Shown here piece by piece: positions 1 through 12,815 of a stretch of 64,000 nt of DNA. Made by a program: the position numbers and the translations under genes. The notes under the pieces are model-generated. The model saw only the letters and a program-made list of their open reading frames with translations. It was not told the origin of the DNA and made no database searches. Position 1 is the first letter of the stretch, and the number at the start of each line of letters is the position of its first letter. Source of the DNA: Pegoplata infirma (Eukaryota; Arthropoda; Insecta; Diptera; Anthomyiidae); NCBI GenBank assembly GCA_963921195.1, contig OY992536.1, forward strand, positions 237,062,023-237,126,022. The letters run 5' to 3'.

Positions 1-580
1 TTTGAATTTTCATTCAGGGTAGGTTTCATTGACCTCACCCATTTTAAAGACCACTTTGGGTTAAAAGACTTAACATTTAAAAACCTCCGAAACTACTTAT
101 CCGATTTAAAAACATTCTGAAAAATTACCTTTATATTTAATCATGTAAAAATCAAACTGCGTTTAAACTTTTCGTCGACACTAAAGTTCAACCTAAACAT
201 CGCTGAGGCTCAACGTGTAAAGACACATATGGAATTGTTAAAAAAAATTACTTGATAAAAAATACCTAGTATTTGTATTGTCAAAATGAAAACCCCTTAT
301 TTTATTTTCAGCATTGTAATTTGTGATATTAACTAACACTATTTGTTGAAACAGGTAACTTTAGATTTATACCGTTTGTTAAGGACCGAGAAATCGGTCG
401 ATTTTGTTATTTCGATTTATTTATTATTCTATTATTTCGATGCTGATTGGGTATCTCACCAAATAAAGATAGGACTTGGCCACTTTCCTTACTCTATGGA
501 CTTGGCACCCATTTTCCGGCAATCACTTGTGTAGGGTATTAAATGATCGGTCATGAGCGACTACAATTTTCTTACGTGTT
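1..580 (+). mobile_element. Probable 3' end of a HINE-like element (hairpin type C)
   Basis: AT-rich sequence without a believable gene. Positions about 533-580 read GTAGGGTATTAAATGATC, then a small hairpin (CGGTCATGAGCGACT), then CAATTTTCTTACGTGTT. Nearly the same block recurs at 23012-23067. It has the plan of the 3' ends of the other HINE-like elements here: GGGTAT, short hairpin, then TTACTTGTTT. The 5' part of the element was not recognised and may lie outside the window. Confidence 0.4.
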
Positions 581-1044
581 AGTAAAAAATGTTATATAAT
601 TATATAAGACTTTTTTATAAACAGATTTAATAATATTTCATAGGATTATGCTAGCTATTAAGAATCCCCAAAAATTAAATTAAAATAAATTAATCAAAAA
701 AAAACTTTTACTCCGACATTTAAATAAAAATTTCATATTTTATTTGTATATATGTTTTCAAAAATTTAATTCAAATATCTATTTGAATTTTATACTCGTA
801 TGCATAAATTCCACTTGAGTTTATATGTTTCAAAATAAAAATAATCTTCATGATGTGTATTGCTTTAAGTAGTCTTATGTTGTCTTTTCAGTTTAGATAA
901 AAAAAAATATACAAATTTTTAATGTTATGGAGTGTGTACTAGATTTAAAAAAAACAACATAAATTTTTAAATTACAAAAGATTAATTTTATTTTTATGTT
1001 TAAATTTCAATTAAAAGGGGAAATGTTTTTTTAAGATACAACCG
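581..1044. other. AT-rich intergenic stretch, nothing recognised
   Basis: Mostly A and T runs with stops in every frame. I see no gene, terminal repeat or RNA signature. Confidence 0.6.
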
Positions 1045-1268
1045 TTCTAAAATTTTCCATTTTTTAAAAAAGTCAATTTATCAAAAATCCGGCCACTTTT
1101 TTTTTTGTTTTTTAATTTATTTTTTTTAAGGTTTAGATGTTTGTCCATCCACAGAAAAAAAAATCAGAAACACATTTTTCGTTTTTTTCGAGAAAATCGC
1201 ATTTGAATTTTAAATTTTAAATAACAATTTAGTAATTTGATTGTATTTTCTTGTTTTAACAGAGCGTA

Positions 1269-2126
1269 CACTCAAAAAAAAAAAACTGTAATGTTAGCAA
1301 AAAAAGCTTGTAAACCTACAAGAAAATTTGCTGATTTTGAACTTACAATTTTTTTGCTAAAGTTAGCAAAAAGGTTTTGCCAATAATTAGTTAACTACAT
1401 TTTTTTTTTTTAACTTTAGTTCATACACATCTGAGAACCCCGATAGGTCCAGACCCCGATGGGCCTAGACCTAGTTGGGTTCCTTAAAAATCGTCATAGT
1501 TTTTGATCCAAAATTTGTGTCCGTTTCGCTCTACCTTGCTTAGTTTTTGAGATACGTGATTATAGGGGACCACTGGGGTCTTGAGAATTAAAAAACTCGA
1601 TAACTTCAATAATATTACTCGGGGAGCTTCTTGTTCTACGTGTTGAGAGCTACAAAAATGCTTTTGGACTTTTTGTTGTGTCGGCAATATTTACCGAGAT
1701 ATGAGCATTTTAAAATTTTCGGGAATGCTTACTTTTTTGGATCCAAAGTTAGGGCCCATTAGGGTCCACACATGTAAAGAGGACCGGCGATACTATGGAG
1801 ATTCTAAGAACCAAAAATGGCCTCCATTTTGCTCTATCTGGCTTAGTTTCCGAGATAGCGCCATTTTAAGTTTTCTGAAAATAAAAAAAAATTTACCATT
1901 TATTTTGCTAATATTAGCAAAAAAATCTTGTAAAAATGTTGTCAACTCAATTTCAAATTTAGCAAAAGAAATTAGTTCAAAGTTTGTTTAAAATTGCTAA
2001 TGTGCTAAATGAAGTTTACAAGATTTTTTTGCTAACATGCTAATCTCAACTAAAAATTTGCTAAAAGTTAGCTAACTAGCGTTAGCAAAAAAAATTAGTA
2101 AATCTACTAACGTATTTTTTTGAGTG
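1269..2126 (+). mobile_element. MITE, TIR CACTCAAAAAA, TSD TA, copy 1
   Basis: Starts CACTCAAAAAAAA and ends TTTTTTTGAGTG, flanked by TA on both sides (1267-1268 and 2127-2128). The uninterrupted sequence is seen in another FB-A copy near 24350 (ACAGAGCGTA then ATATT...). The interior has repeated TTAGCAAAAA/TTTTTGCTAA motifs and a GC-richer core (about 1430-1880). A second, inverted copy lies at 20648-21538. No transposase; the short reading frames inside are not preserved in length between copies. The TA duplication suggests mobilisation by a Tc1/mariner-type transposase. Confidence 0.8.
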
Positions 2127-2603
2127 TATAAGGAATATTGAAATTAATAATACTCATTAGCAACGTTAAAACAAAGAAATACAAGCAAATTACATAATTG
2201 TTATGAAATTTATAGTTCAAATACGATTTCCTCGAAAAAACGAAGAACGTCCCAGCAAAAAAAGAACATACTCAAATGTTAATAAAAAGTAGTTCAACTG
2301 CTGCTAAAGTAGTTCTAACTTTGCTGAAACTCTAGTGAATTTAACATGGCGGTGTCGCGCAAAATAAGTAGTTTTTTTTTACATTTTTTAAGTACATATA
2401 AAGTAGTACTCATACTGTTGTCATAGTTTAAGTTTTTGTATGTAAAGTTTAATTACATCTTTAAGATCACTATTTAAGAGCATTTTTGCACTACTTAAAA
2501 AGTGTATTTTTAGAATTCATTAGGAAGTAGATTTAGTAAGCGATTCTGACGATGCCAATGTTCTAATAACATTACTAAACATCGAAAATGCGACTGGGAC
2601 GAG

Positions 2604-3215
2604 ACCTTATACACTTGATTACATTAGTTCTGCTGGTCAAAAATCCGGTCTCCACACTTTCCATCACATCTGGTTTTTGAGAAAATTGTGGTCAATTTTC
2701 AAAAAAATCGCCGTTTTGGTCATTTTTGGAAACTCACAGCGGATGAACCCGATGTGATGGCGACTTCAAACTAAGTCGATGGTTAAGCTACAACTTTCCT
2801 CTTTAAGATGCAGAACTCATTTGGTCAGTCGCCTTAACTTTTTGGGCACCAATTGTATTTCAATGCTGTCATATCAAAAAAGTTTTTGGGGGAAAACACT
2901 TTATTAAAAGACAATTGGTGCTCCAAAGGTTGAAGCGACTGATGAATTGAGTTATACGTCTTTAAGAGCACTGTTTGAGCTTTACCCTTAAAATGTATGG
3001 AGACCGGATTTGTGACCAGGAGAATAATTGTAATCATGTTTATAAGCCTTAAGTTTTTTTTTTCATATGATTTGTTGCGCCAAAAATCGTTTTTTTGGGA
3101 ACAAGACATCATTGAGAGACAATTGGTGCCCTAGGGGCTAAGGCGACTGACCAAAAGAGTTCAGAATCCTTAAGAGCAATGTGAATCCTGTGCAAGGTCG
3201 CGGACCAGTCGCATC
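2604..3215. repeat. Imperfect inverted repeat region
   Basis: ACACTTGATTACATTAGTTC followed by AAATCCGGTCTCCA at 2610-2655 is mirrored by TGGAGACCGGATTTGTGACC and GTAATCATGTTTATAAG at 2998-3045. A motif around GGTCAGTCGCCTTAA (2824-2838) also recurs in inverse form at 3140-3155, and a diverged direct copy lies near 2930. It looks like a small decayed foldback inside the larger element. No coding signal. Confidence 0.5.
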
Positions 3216-3459
3216 AATATTTTTCAAAATGTTCAGTAGTGTATTTTTTAAATAATTATCATTTGAGGGTATAATATAAAAGTTAAAAAAAAAAAAAATA
3301 TTCATGGGGAAGTTTTAGAAATTGCATTTGATGCGTGAACTTTTTTTCATCAAAATGAACTAAAGAAAAGGTTTTTATTATCTGTACAACATTGCCCATC
3401 GCGTGGTTGGATGAGCTTTTTTTTGAAATAAAAAAGTTATAACCCTATTATACATATTT
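3216..3459. other. AT-rich filler inside the CCCAGCA element
   Basis: A and T runs between the inverted repeat and the HINE; nothing recognised. Confidence 0.5.
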
Positions 3460-4091
3460 ACGCCCACAAAGTGGTCGTACCTCAAAAAATTGGGTCCAAG
3501 TTCAGGACTTTATACTTCATCCGACATAAAATTGATTCATTTGCTTGAAAAAAAAACTATGATCGCTAAAAAATTGCGTTTTAGAGGTTGGTTCGCTTTT
3601 CCGAGGTGAAACTTTTCCCCTCCGGTCCGATTTTAACCTACCTAGGACTATAAAAAATATTTGTACCAAACGTCAGCTATCTAGTTTTATTTTGGACTGC
3701 ATCGTGTTACATACAGACAGACGGAGGGATGTTCATAGAACTTCTCAGAATCGATCACTGATCAATATAATATATCGTCACCAAAAATCCAACATATTTT
3801 GCTTTTTTAAAGTAGCAGCGAAAAACGTTGTGAAACATTTTTTTAGTTGTGTTCATAAGTCCGTCATTTTTTATCGGATAGGTCTGAATTTTTGGAAATG
3901 GTTCCAGTTAATGAATTGTATCACAACTAGCAAATCACATTTTGATAATTTTATAGGGGGACAATGCGTCACATTCAATAACTTGATTTAAAAAAAAAGT
4001 GTTGTCACTTTGTTTTGCATTTTAGGCAACGATTGTCTTTATGGGGAATGACAAAGTGTGTGTACCCCTTATACTATAGTTAAAAGGTATA
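3460..4091 (-). mobile_element. HINE-like element, type B, partial
   Basis: Read on the minus strand it begins with the TATACC...GGTA hairpin (4091 downward), then CACTTTGTCATTCC, then a short GTCY block near 3715 and the type-B body (GGTCCGATTTTAACC, CCAACCTCTAAAACGC in complement). The 3' hairpin terminus is not found. The stretch 3780-4010 does not align with the other copies and may be a small insertion. Non-coding. Confidence 0.6.
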
Positions 4092-4162
4092 AAAACAAAA
4101 TCAGTTTACACCAAATTTAAGATTAAACAAATTAAAAATAAAAAAATGTTTTTATTCCTGGA

Positions 4163-5824
4163 ATTTATTTATTTATTTATTTATTTATTAAATAATCATG
4201 AAGCCACTTAAGGCCAACCGATTACAGTAGATTTTTGACAGTTCATATTATTTTCTTAACATTATTTAAAATTAATAGTATATCTATACTTTTACATCTA
4301 TATTAAACAAATGCATCATAAAATTCCTAAAATTCCCTAACACGAATATGGTTCATCTGTTTTCCCCCCATGAAGGTGGCAACTAATGATGAATGCACCG
4401 AAAACGGAGTAATATAAGAAGAGCTATAAGAAAACACATATGTGTTTACACGTATGAAGCTTCCTTAATGAATTATTGATGATAATAAATTTTTAAATTG
4501 CGGTACAGATAGCGAAAAATTTCTTTCTTCGTAGTCTAAAATTGAGTTCCACAGTCTGGTAACTCGAACTACAAAAGATTGTTGCATAAAGAGTGTATAA
4601 AAACGGGGTAATAATAAACAATGAGTTCGAGTTGAATGTGCAAACTCAAATCTTGAAACGAGATATGATGGCGATGCACCTTTAAATACTTTATAAAATA
4701 GAGTCAATAGTTTAATATTTACATAATCATTAAAGCTGCATCCCAAAAAATCATATACAGATGCCGACACGTGATCCCGAACTCGTAGACCATACACGTA
4801 CCTAATAATTCGATTGAAACATCTTTCTATTTTTGAAAAATTACCAGAGGAAGTTCCGCTGTAAACTTCTAAGCCATACACAATTAGTGGCATAAGAAGA
4901 GTATGCCCAATTTGCTTTCTTATGTTAATCGGTAGATGGCAAGGAATGCTGTACACTCTACGTAAAGTTATCAAAACTCGATGTACCATAAAATTAATAT
5001 GTTGAGTAAATGATAAGTTTTCATCAATATAGAAACCAAGAGTTTTAATATAGGAAACAAACTCCAAAGGAGTGTTATTTAGTAAAATATTAGGAACGTT
5101 TCCTAGTTTGTTACTAAAGTCAACCGCTTTTGATTTTGATATATTTAATGAAATATAGTTTGTAGCACACCATCTGTTAACGTTTAGAAGGTCCTCTTGT
5201 ACTATTCTAATTAGTTCATTTCTTGATTCTGCAGTAGCTATTAATTGCAAATCATCTGCATACATGTAACCTTTTAACGAAGTCAAAGAGGAAAGAATGT
5301 TATTAACATAAGTCAAAAACAATAACGGACCTAAAATTGTACCTTGAGGTACCCCTCTAGTTGTAGTTTGACTTGACGATCTTTCGATTCCAGTTTGTAC
5401 AAATTGTGTTCTTTGTCTAATAAATGTTTCCACTAACCTACACGCAGTTGTAGAAAATCTAAAATTAGAATAGAGTTTATTAACAAGCACTTCGTGAGAG
5501 ATTGACTCGAAAGCTCTACTAAAATCTAAACTTATCATAACCGCCAAATGATGATTATCCAAACTACTTTGAATTTCATGTAACATATCAAGTGTGTGTG
5601 TCGTTGTGTTATGTTTCTGTCGAAATCCTGACTGATATTCCGATAAAAGTTTTTTCCTGTTTATAAAAGCTAACATCTGAGAATTCATCAAAGATTCTAA
5701 CACCTTTGAGCAGATTGATACAATGTTTATAGGACGATAATCGCTACAACTAACTGGATTTCTTATCTTTGGAATAGGTAACCTATCAAATATTAACTTT
5801 TTGCCTTTCAATTATATAAAACTA
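4163..5824 (-). mobile_element. 5'-truncated non-LTR retrotransposon (CR1/Jockey-like)
   Basis: The minus strand holds a reverse transcriptase ORF, about 270 bp of 3' UTR, and a tail of AAAT-type repeats (seen on the plus strand as ATTTATTTATTT at 4163-4190). A microsatellite tail and a 5' truncation just inside the RT domain are typical of target-primed reverse transcription. No clear target-site duplication was found. It lies inside the CCCAGCA element, so it is younger than that insertion. Confidence 0.8.
4465..5811 (-). pseudogene. Reverse transcriptase ORF of a non-LTR retrotransposon, 5' truncated
   Basis: An open frame of 448 codons encodes most of an RNA-dependent DNA polymerase. Visible motifs in order: LPIPKI and DYRPIN at about residues 11-29, QSGFR near 60-64, the first catalytic Asp in LDFSRAF (95-101), GVPQGTILGP (153-162), the YADD catalytic box (184-187), LNISKSK (222-228), and LGFYIDENLSF in the thumb region. 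A C-terminal domain of about 150 residues follows and ends at TAA (4465-4467). There is no ATG: the first codon is TTG directly after a stop, and the endonuclease that normally precedes RT is absent, so this is a dead-on-arrival copy. No RNase H domain is seen. The frame is intact over the whole length, which suggests recent insertion. Clade assignment (CR1/Jockey group) is from motif style only. Confidence 0.9.
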
Positions 5825-5836
5825 TAGTTTAGACTA

Positions 5837-6346
5837 GTGCCTACGGTCAGTACCGTAGTACCGGGAATACCGGTATTCCCGGTTCTCGGTATTACCGGGA
5901 AATGGTACCGGTTTCCCGGTTCTTAATTCATTCCCGGTATACCCGGGAATACCGGTATTCCCGGTTACGGTTCTTACGGTATTCCCGGGACTACCGGTAT
6001 GAATATTTTGTAAACTTTTGTACAATTAACATTTTTTCTTTGCTTTTACCAAAAAAAAAAAATACAAAACATGTGAACAACACCATTTCCATTTTATTTT
6101 TTTAATTTTCGAAGAAATAGTTGCATGATTTTTAAATAATTTTACAAAAACAACTAAATATTACTGAAATACTGATTAAATAGTGTAATTTAAATATTTT
6201 ATGGTATAGTATTTTTTTGGTTTTTGAGAACCGGTACCAGGATCAGAACCGGGAATTCCCGGGAATATATCTAGAACCGGGAAACCGGTTTTAGAACCGG
6301 GAATACCGGTATTCCCGGGAATACCGAGAACCGGGAAATGGGGGGC
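5837..6346. mobile_element. CCGGGAATACCGG-rich element with 13-bp direct repeats
   Basis: A 510-bp segment flanked by the 13-mer ATAGTTTAGACTA (5824-5836 and 6347-6359), probably a target-site duplication. Both ends consist of many overlapping copies and complements of ACCGGGAATACCGGTATTCC; the middle (6010-6220) is AT-rich. The ends are far richer in C and G than their surroundings. A diverged relative lies at 37190-37460. The class is unclear: the duplication length suggests retroposition, while the inverted character of the ends suggests a DNA element. Confidence 0.6.
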
Positions 6347-7001
6347 ATAGTTTAGACTAAAACTCTATTAAATAAATTTAAATTAATATGTTCTTTTCAT
6401 TACGTTTAAAAATATTAAAAAAAAAAAACTCATTCCGACTATAGTGTTCTAAAGTAGTGGAATCCATATTATTTTCCTTCTTATTGACATATTTGGATGT
6501 TATTTTAAACTACTTTTTTTGCAACAAAAAATATTCACTAATTGCTACTTTTTATGTAGTTTAAGTCTACTTCCTTTTGAACTACTTCGAATTTTTTTTG
6601 CTGGGGTGTTTCTGAATTTTTTGTGTGAATTGACAAACATATAAACTTAAAAAAAAAAAATTAAAAAAAAGTAGCCGGATTTTTGATGAACTGACTTTTT
6701 TAAAAATTGAAAATTTCAGAACGGGTTCTGAAAATTTTCCAACAAAAAAAATTTAATCGATAGCCCATACAAAACTATATAAGAATGCAAATTTTTGACA
6801 TTGTGGTGCATTCCGTTTTAATGTGATAAATATTTTACCATTTTTCTTATATTTGACCACGCCTCATAAACCCAGTTTTTGAAGATATTAAAACCCAAAA
6901 ACCCTATTTTCTTAGTTTCATATAGGGCTATCCAAACACCCTATTTAGAAATTTACAGTACACATATTTTTCTGTAGCGGGACATTTGGTGTGGAATGCC
7001 C

Positions 7002-7799
7002 CACGTATACAGTATTGCCAGAACTTGGTAATCAAAAACGGCTAAATCATTATTAAAAACGGCTAAAAAACTGCTAAAAAATGGCTAAAATATGTATTTT
7101 ACTTTTAAAGCAAAACTAAGGTAAATTCATACTTTGTACCGTTTTTGATACATATATTAAAATAAGGAGATCTTTTGTGACTGCTTTGACATATTTTAGA
7201 TAAAATGAAGAGAGTTCAAAACACTTTTTTAATGATTTAAATATTTTATATTAAATTTTTTTATAAAAATATATAGAAAAATTTTGACTACAAAAAATTT
7301 GTTTAAGTAAAAAATCTTTTTTAGTTATTTTGGCTTTAAAAAAATTTTTCAACACGTCAATTAGAGGTGAAACTTTTTACCCTTGGGACCGTTTTCTCTG
7401 AAAGCTGGCCAGAAAAAATCCAAAAATATATATTCAGCAATCAGCCTTCAAGTTGAGTTTTGAACGTTAGCGTATTTTTAAAAGACAGAGAAACGTCTAA
7501 AATTTAGTATAATATTTATGGTATGAATATGACAAAAATATACGTTATTATATTCCAGACTAGTGTTAATAAAAATTCAAATATATGAAAAACAATTATC
7601 TACTAACAAAACAAACCAACATTTAAAATCCTTCTGATGATAATACATAACTAAAGTGTTTGAAACCGGTATGAGAATACCAGAAATGTCTATAATTTTT
7701 AGAAATTTAATTTTCTCCTACATTTTCAAACTTAACAGTATTAGAGTCTGTGATCGATCTGTACAAACTTAAAAACCAATAAATTCCCTATTTTAGTAT
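7002..7799. other. Intergenic stretch with GGCTAAAAA repeats
   Basis: Positions 7035-7095 carry several copies of an ACGGCTAAAAAACTGC-like unit. The same unit recurs in the same orientation at 10258-10365, on the other side of the HINE at 7800-10214, so that HINE may have inserted into this repeat. The rest is AT-rich; 7371-7480 has weak resemblance to HINE bodies. No gene. Confidence 0.5.
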
Positions 7800-7944
7800 A
7801 AACAAGTAGAAAAATTAAGTTCGACTTGGTCGAATCTATGAATACCCTCCACAATGTCATCTGATAGTAATTTTCTAAAAAAATTTAAAAAAATTGCATC
7901 ACAAATTTTTTATTTGAGTAAAACTTTTTTTTAATCAATCAAAT

Positions 7945-8098
7945 TTTTTTGAGTGTAAAATTTGTTTTAACTGTCAGCATTTTTTTGAGTGTGACATTTC
8001 ATTAAAAAAAAAATTAGGTATAAATTTTTTTTGAGTGTAACATTTTTTTTAGTGTAAATATTTTTTTTAGTGTACAATTTCTTTGAGTAACAAAATTA
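7945..8098 (-). repeat. Minisatellite of ACACTCAAAAAAA units inside the HINE
   Basis: About six units of TTTTTTTGAGTGTAACAT on the plus strand. The same block occurs at 40985-41130 and 31100-31200 in the other type A HINEs. The unit matches the terminal inverted repeat of the TA-flanked MITEs of this window. Confidence 0.7.
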
Positions 8099-8704
8099 GT
8101 TTGTAAAATATTTTTGTTGTTTTATACCCATATGCAATACAAAAAAAAATATTTCACATATTTCCCACTTTTTATTTTACTTCATTTGATTTTTTTTCCA
8201 AAAATTCTTACTATACACCGTTACATACAGTTACAAAAACAATAACAAATATTTACTTGTCTAACAACTAAACTGCACCCCACGACTAGACAACAAACAA
8301 CAACAAGTTTTAAAAAACTGGTATTTCACCATGCTTTTAAAACTTGTTAAACGAGTTTTCAACAGTTTAAGGTTAAGCAAATCTGAAATTAAGTGCTTTG
8401 CTTATAACTTTTGAACCACTGAACCGATTTTGCTGAAATTTAAAACCAAACAGCCTTGGGGAACGACAAATATATATGCTAAGCTTCAGCCCCCTCAGAA
8501 TTGTCTTTCGAAAGTTAAAGTAGTTTTAATCTTGTAAATTCGAAAAATACCCTTGCCGAAATTTACTCTTTTGCTCATAACTTTTGAACCACTGGACCGA
8601 TTTCGCTGGATTGCAATACCAACCTGACCCGGTAAATGGAGAACATATATGTCAAACTTCAGGAGCCTCCGTAAAGTCTTTCAAAAGTTAGCGTGTTTTC
8701 AACG

Positions 8705-10074
<1,370 letters not shown>

Positions 10075-10214
10075 CGGACATCGCTAGATCGACTTAAAAT
10101 CGATCAAGGATCATGAATATATATACTTTATGGGGTCCTAGACCAATATTTCGATGTGTTACAAACGGAATGACAAACTTATATATACCCTCTATCACTA
10201 GAGTGGAGGGTATA

Positions 10215-10399
10215 AAAATATAAATTACTATAAATAACTTTTTAACCGAAAACTCAAAAATGGCTAAAAAAAACTGCTAAAATGGTTTAGAAAATGGCTG
10301 AAAAAATGGCTAAATGCCTTTTTCTCCGGCTAAACGAGTTCAAAAGGAGCTAAATCTAGCCGGAAAATGTTTATTCAATAGTTTTATTTATTTTAATTA
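10215..10399. repeat. GGCTAAAAA repeat remnant
   Basis: 10258-10365 holds several degenerate ATGGCTAAAAAAAACTGC-type units ending in GCTAAATCTAGCCGG. They match 7035-7095 across the inserted HINE. Confidence 0.5.
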
Positions 10400-10608
10400 T
10401 TAAAAAAAAAAAACATTTGAAAGGCATATTGATGACACTTTTTGATGATATGATGAAATGTGTCATCACTTGTTTTTTCAATTTCGATGACATTTTCATT
10501 ATAGTGAAGAAAAGCTTCATCAATATGAAGAAATTTGTCATCAAAACTGATGACAGCAAGTGATGAAACCGTATCATCAATATGATGAGGCATTTTTCTT
10601 TGAGTGTG
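10400..10608. mobile_element. MITE-like segment of TGATGA motifs
   Basis: Many TGATGACA/TGTCATCA and AATATGATGA motifs in both orientations. The right end TTTCTTTGAGTG resembles the termini of the CACTCAAA MITE group and of 36009-36227. The left end is not clear. It abuts GGACGCTATAAAGC, the same sequence that flanks the MITE at 20648-21538. Confidence 0.45.
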
Positions 10609-10700
10609 GACGCTATAAAGCTTAAATGCAAGCTTAATAAATACCCTACAAAACACTTTTAAAAAAAATAATCGTTTGATAAAAAAAGGTTTGGTATTTT
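10609..10700 (+). repeat. Shared 90-bp repeat (copy at 21541-21630)
   Basis: TATAAAGCTTAAATGCAAGC through AAAAAGGTTTGGTATTTTT matches 21541-21630 closely. In this copy a HINE follows at 10701; in the other copy a MITE interrupts the upstream side. Confidence 0.7.
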
Positions 10701-11515
10701 TTATACCCTCCACTCTAGTGATAGAGGGTATATCATGAAATCCAGCAAAGATTTTATAAAATCTGACCGAGGGTCTTCAAATTTATCTAATTTTTTGTAC
10801 ACATGTGCTCTATAGAGCCAATTAAACATATCAATTTCCAGTTTTTTATATTTAAAAAAAATCGCGATTTTTTCGCGAATTTAATTTTCTTCAAAAATTG
10901 AAAAAATCAAAAAAGTATGCTACTTTGAATAGCCATATCTTCGAAAGTATCTATCGGATTTCTTCAATTCAAAAAGCATTCGATTCAGACGATAGTCTTA
11001 CTTTATATCAATGTAATAAAAAAAAATATTTTTAAAAAAAGTGCATTTTTGATGCAAATGCATTTTTTGGATGCATTTTTTAAAACTTTCTCCCCCTTCA
11101 ATTTTTTTTAAACCTACATAAATCGAAAATATAGCTTTTTTTACACAAAATTGCGTACCGCTTTTTTTGTGACGGAGTTTCGTAAAAATTTTGTAATTTT
11201 TTTAAAAATACCTTATTGGTTTTTCCATACAATTTTTTCATAAAATTCATAAAATAACAAAAAAAAATTTTAGTCTAAGGAAAAACTACATACCCGGCTA
11301 AAAATGTTGTATATCTTCATATATGAGTTCATATATGAGACCATATACAGTATCATATATAGTATCAAATATGGTCTCATATATGAACATATTCCAAAAT
11401 TGGCGCTTATATAAGACACGATCATATATGATGCAATATATGTGATCATATATTAGATCATATATTGAATCATATATTGGATCATATATTGAATCATATA
11501 TTGGATCAATATGAT

Positions 11516-12399
11516 GTTATTTTTAATTTGTTTTACATTCTTTCTTATATTTTTTTATTAATTTTTTCCTCTTAAACTATGTAATAAATTATTATGATTA
11601 TATTCAGCAGAATTGCAAACGATATACGCAAGTATAATTAAAAAAAAAAAAATATTTTGTATTCATTACTGGTGTTTTCATATATTTTAATGAACACCTT
11701 TAGTTTAATGATTTTGATTTTTTAGTTACTATCGTTTGCATTTTTGGTGACCATATAAAAATATATAATAAAACTTATAGATACGAGAATACATTTTGAT
11801 ATTCAAAAGAATAAATTGAACATAAAAGATCTAATATATAAAGTTTTTCAATTGATGTCAATTACGAAAGATGCAAACAAAGGGCTTATTACAGGAGCGA
11901 TGATTTCCTTTGTGTTTTCTTGTTTTATTATAAATTTTGATTATCTTCAGAATTAGCGTTTTTGTTAAAAAAGTCAAAATCTAAAAAAATACATAGATAT
12001 AAAATAATATTAGTATGCATAAGATATTTCTAGAATTTTTATTGTATTGAATTATTACCATCAAGAGCATTTGGTGCTAATACGTTAATGACAACACGAA
12101 TATCATTTAACGAAACAGCCATGTACCTTTAAAGACTGGCTTGATACTGCTAGATATATTGTCTTTCATAACTCCATCTGATAAAATATTAAAAATTATT
12201 CCATATTCCTTTTTTATTAAAAAAAAAAAAAAGAACTTGCAACTGCTAAATGCATGTTTTTTACTCAAAATTTTTAGTATGCACGTAATTACTTAAGACT
12301 TCGATTAAAAGCAGTATATTTAGTAGTATGTATTTTATCTTTCTGGGTTATGTGTGTAACGATATTTAAAGGATAGGGATAAAAAAATATTTTTACTTA
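11516..12399. other. AT-rich interior of the CCCGGCTA element
   Basis: No gene, repeat unit or RNA feature recognised. Confidence 0.5.
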
Positions 12400-12815
12400 C
12401 ATCATGGCGACAATGTGCCAGGTTGTCACTTTCGCTAATTGACAGCTTTCTTGTGATTGTAAGTAAAAACGTTGTCCTTCCGAAATCGTTACTCAACTTT
12501 AAAACTGATCATAACTTTTTTTCATTTCGATTTTCTATGTTGGAACCGTAGTGATAACGTTATGGTGGTGCATATGCCTTCTCCACCATCTGGGCAGGCT
12601 TAACGTAGCTTCTCATGGTTGAATTTTCTTTAAAAAGTAACTCGGCCTCCAAACTTATACGTTCTTTCCATTTCCAATTTGCTATTGCGACAGTATGGGA
12701 TTTCAAAATAATTTGTAATGTTGGAATCGTAGTGATAGCATTTCTGGTGGTGCATATGTCCTCTTATCCAAGTTGAGTGAGCTTAACTTAACTCGGCCTT
12801 AAAACGCTTATAGAC
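12400..12815 (+). repeat. Diverged tandem monomers (left of FB-B)
   Basis: Units of roughly 150-185 bp share CCATTTCCAATTTGCTATKGCGA, CGTAGTGATAAC and TGGTGCATATG. Two units are visible (key motif near 12549 and 12726). The block opens with CATCATGGCGACAATGTG, which recurs at 15363 in the same orientation. Confidence 0.65.

Larger units (their letters stand above)
2251..6605. mobile_element. Composite element with CCCAGCA termini inserted in FB-A
   Basis: Left end CCCAGCAAAAAAAG and right end TTTTTTTTGCTGGG are inverted repeats. The subterminal regions share AAAAAGTAGTTC-type motifs in inverse orientation. The flanking FB-A sequence (GAACGT / GTTTCTG) is continuous in the other FB-A copies, leaving a 2-bp GT duplication. 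Its content is a set of later insertions: an imperfect inverted repeat, a HINE, a non-LTR retrotransposon and a CCGGGAAT element. Two shorter relatives lie at 44523-45474 and 46368-46854. Confidence 0.7.
1045..7001. mobile_element. Foldback element FB-A, copy 1, split by two insertions
   Basis: The left arm (1045-1268 and 2129-2250) and right arm (6606-7001) are inverted repeats of each other and match the arms of FB-A at 23905-24911 and 26800-29157. The right end carries the family terminus GGACATTTGGTGTGGAATGCC. The outer left end is missing. The arms are separated by a TA-flanked MITE (1269-2126) and a 4.35 kb element (2251-6605). The intact 1 kb copy shows the uninterrupted order, which locates both insertions. 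No coding capacity is visible. Confidence 0.7.

Noticed and set aside
1701..1991. Similar peptides in the two CACTCAAAAAA MITE copies (1701-1991 and 20921-21103)
   Set aside because: They reflect DNA similarity of the copies; the frames differ in length and diverge after about 45 residues, and no transposase motif is seen.
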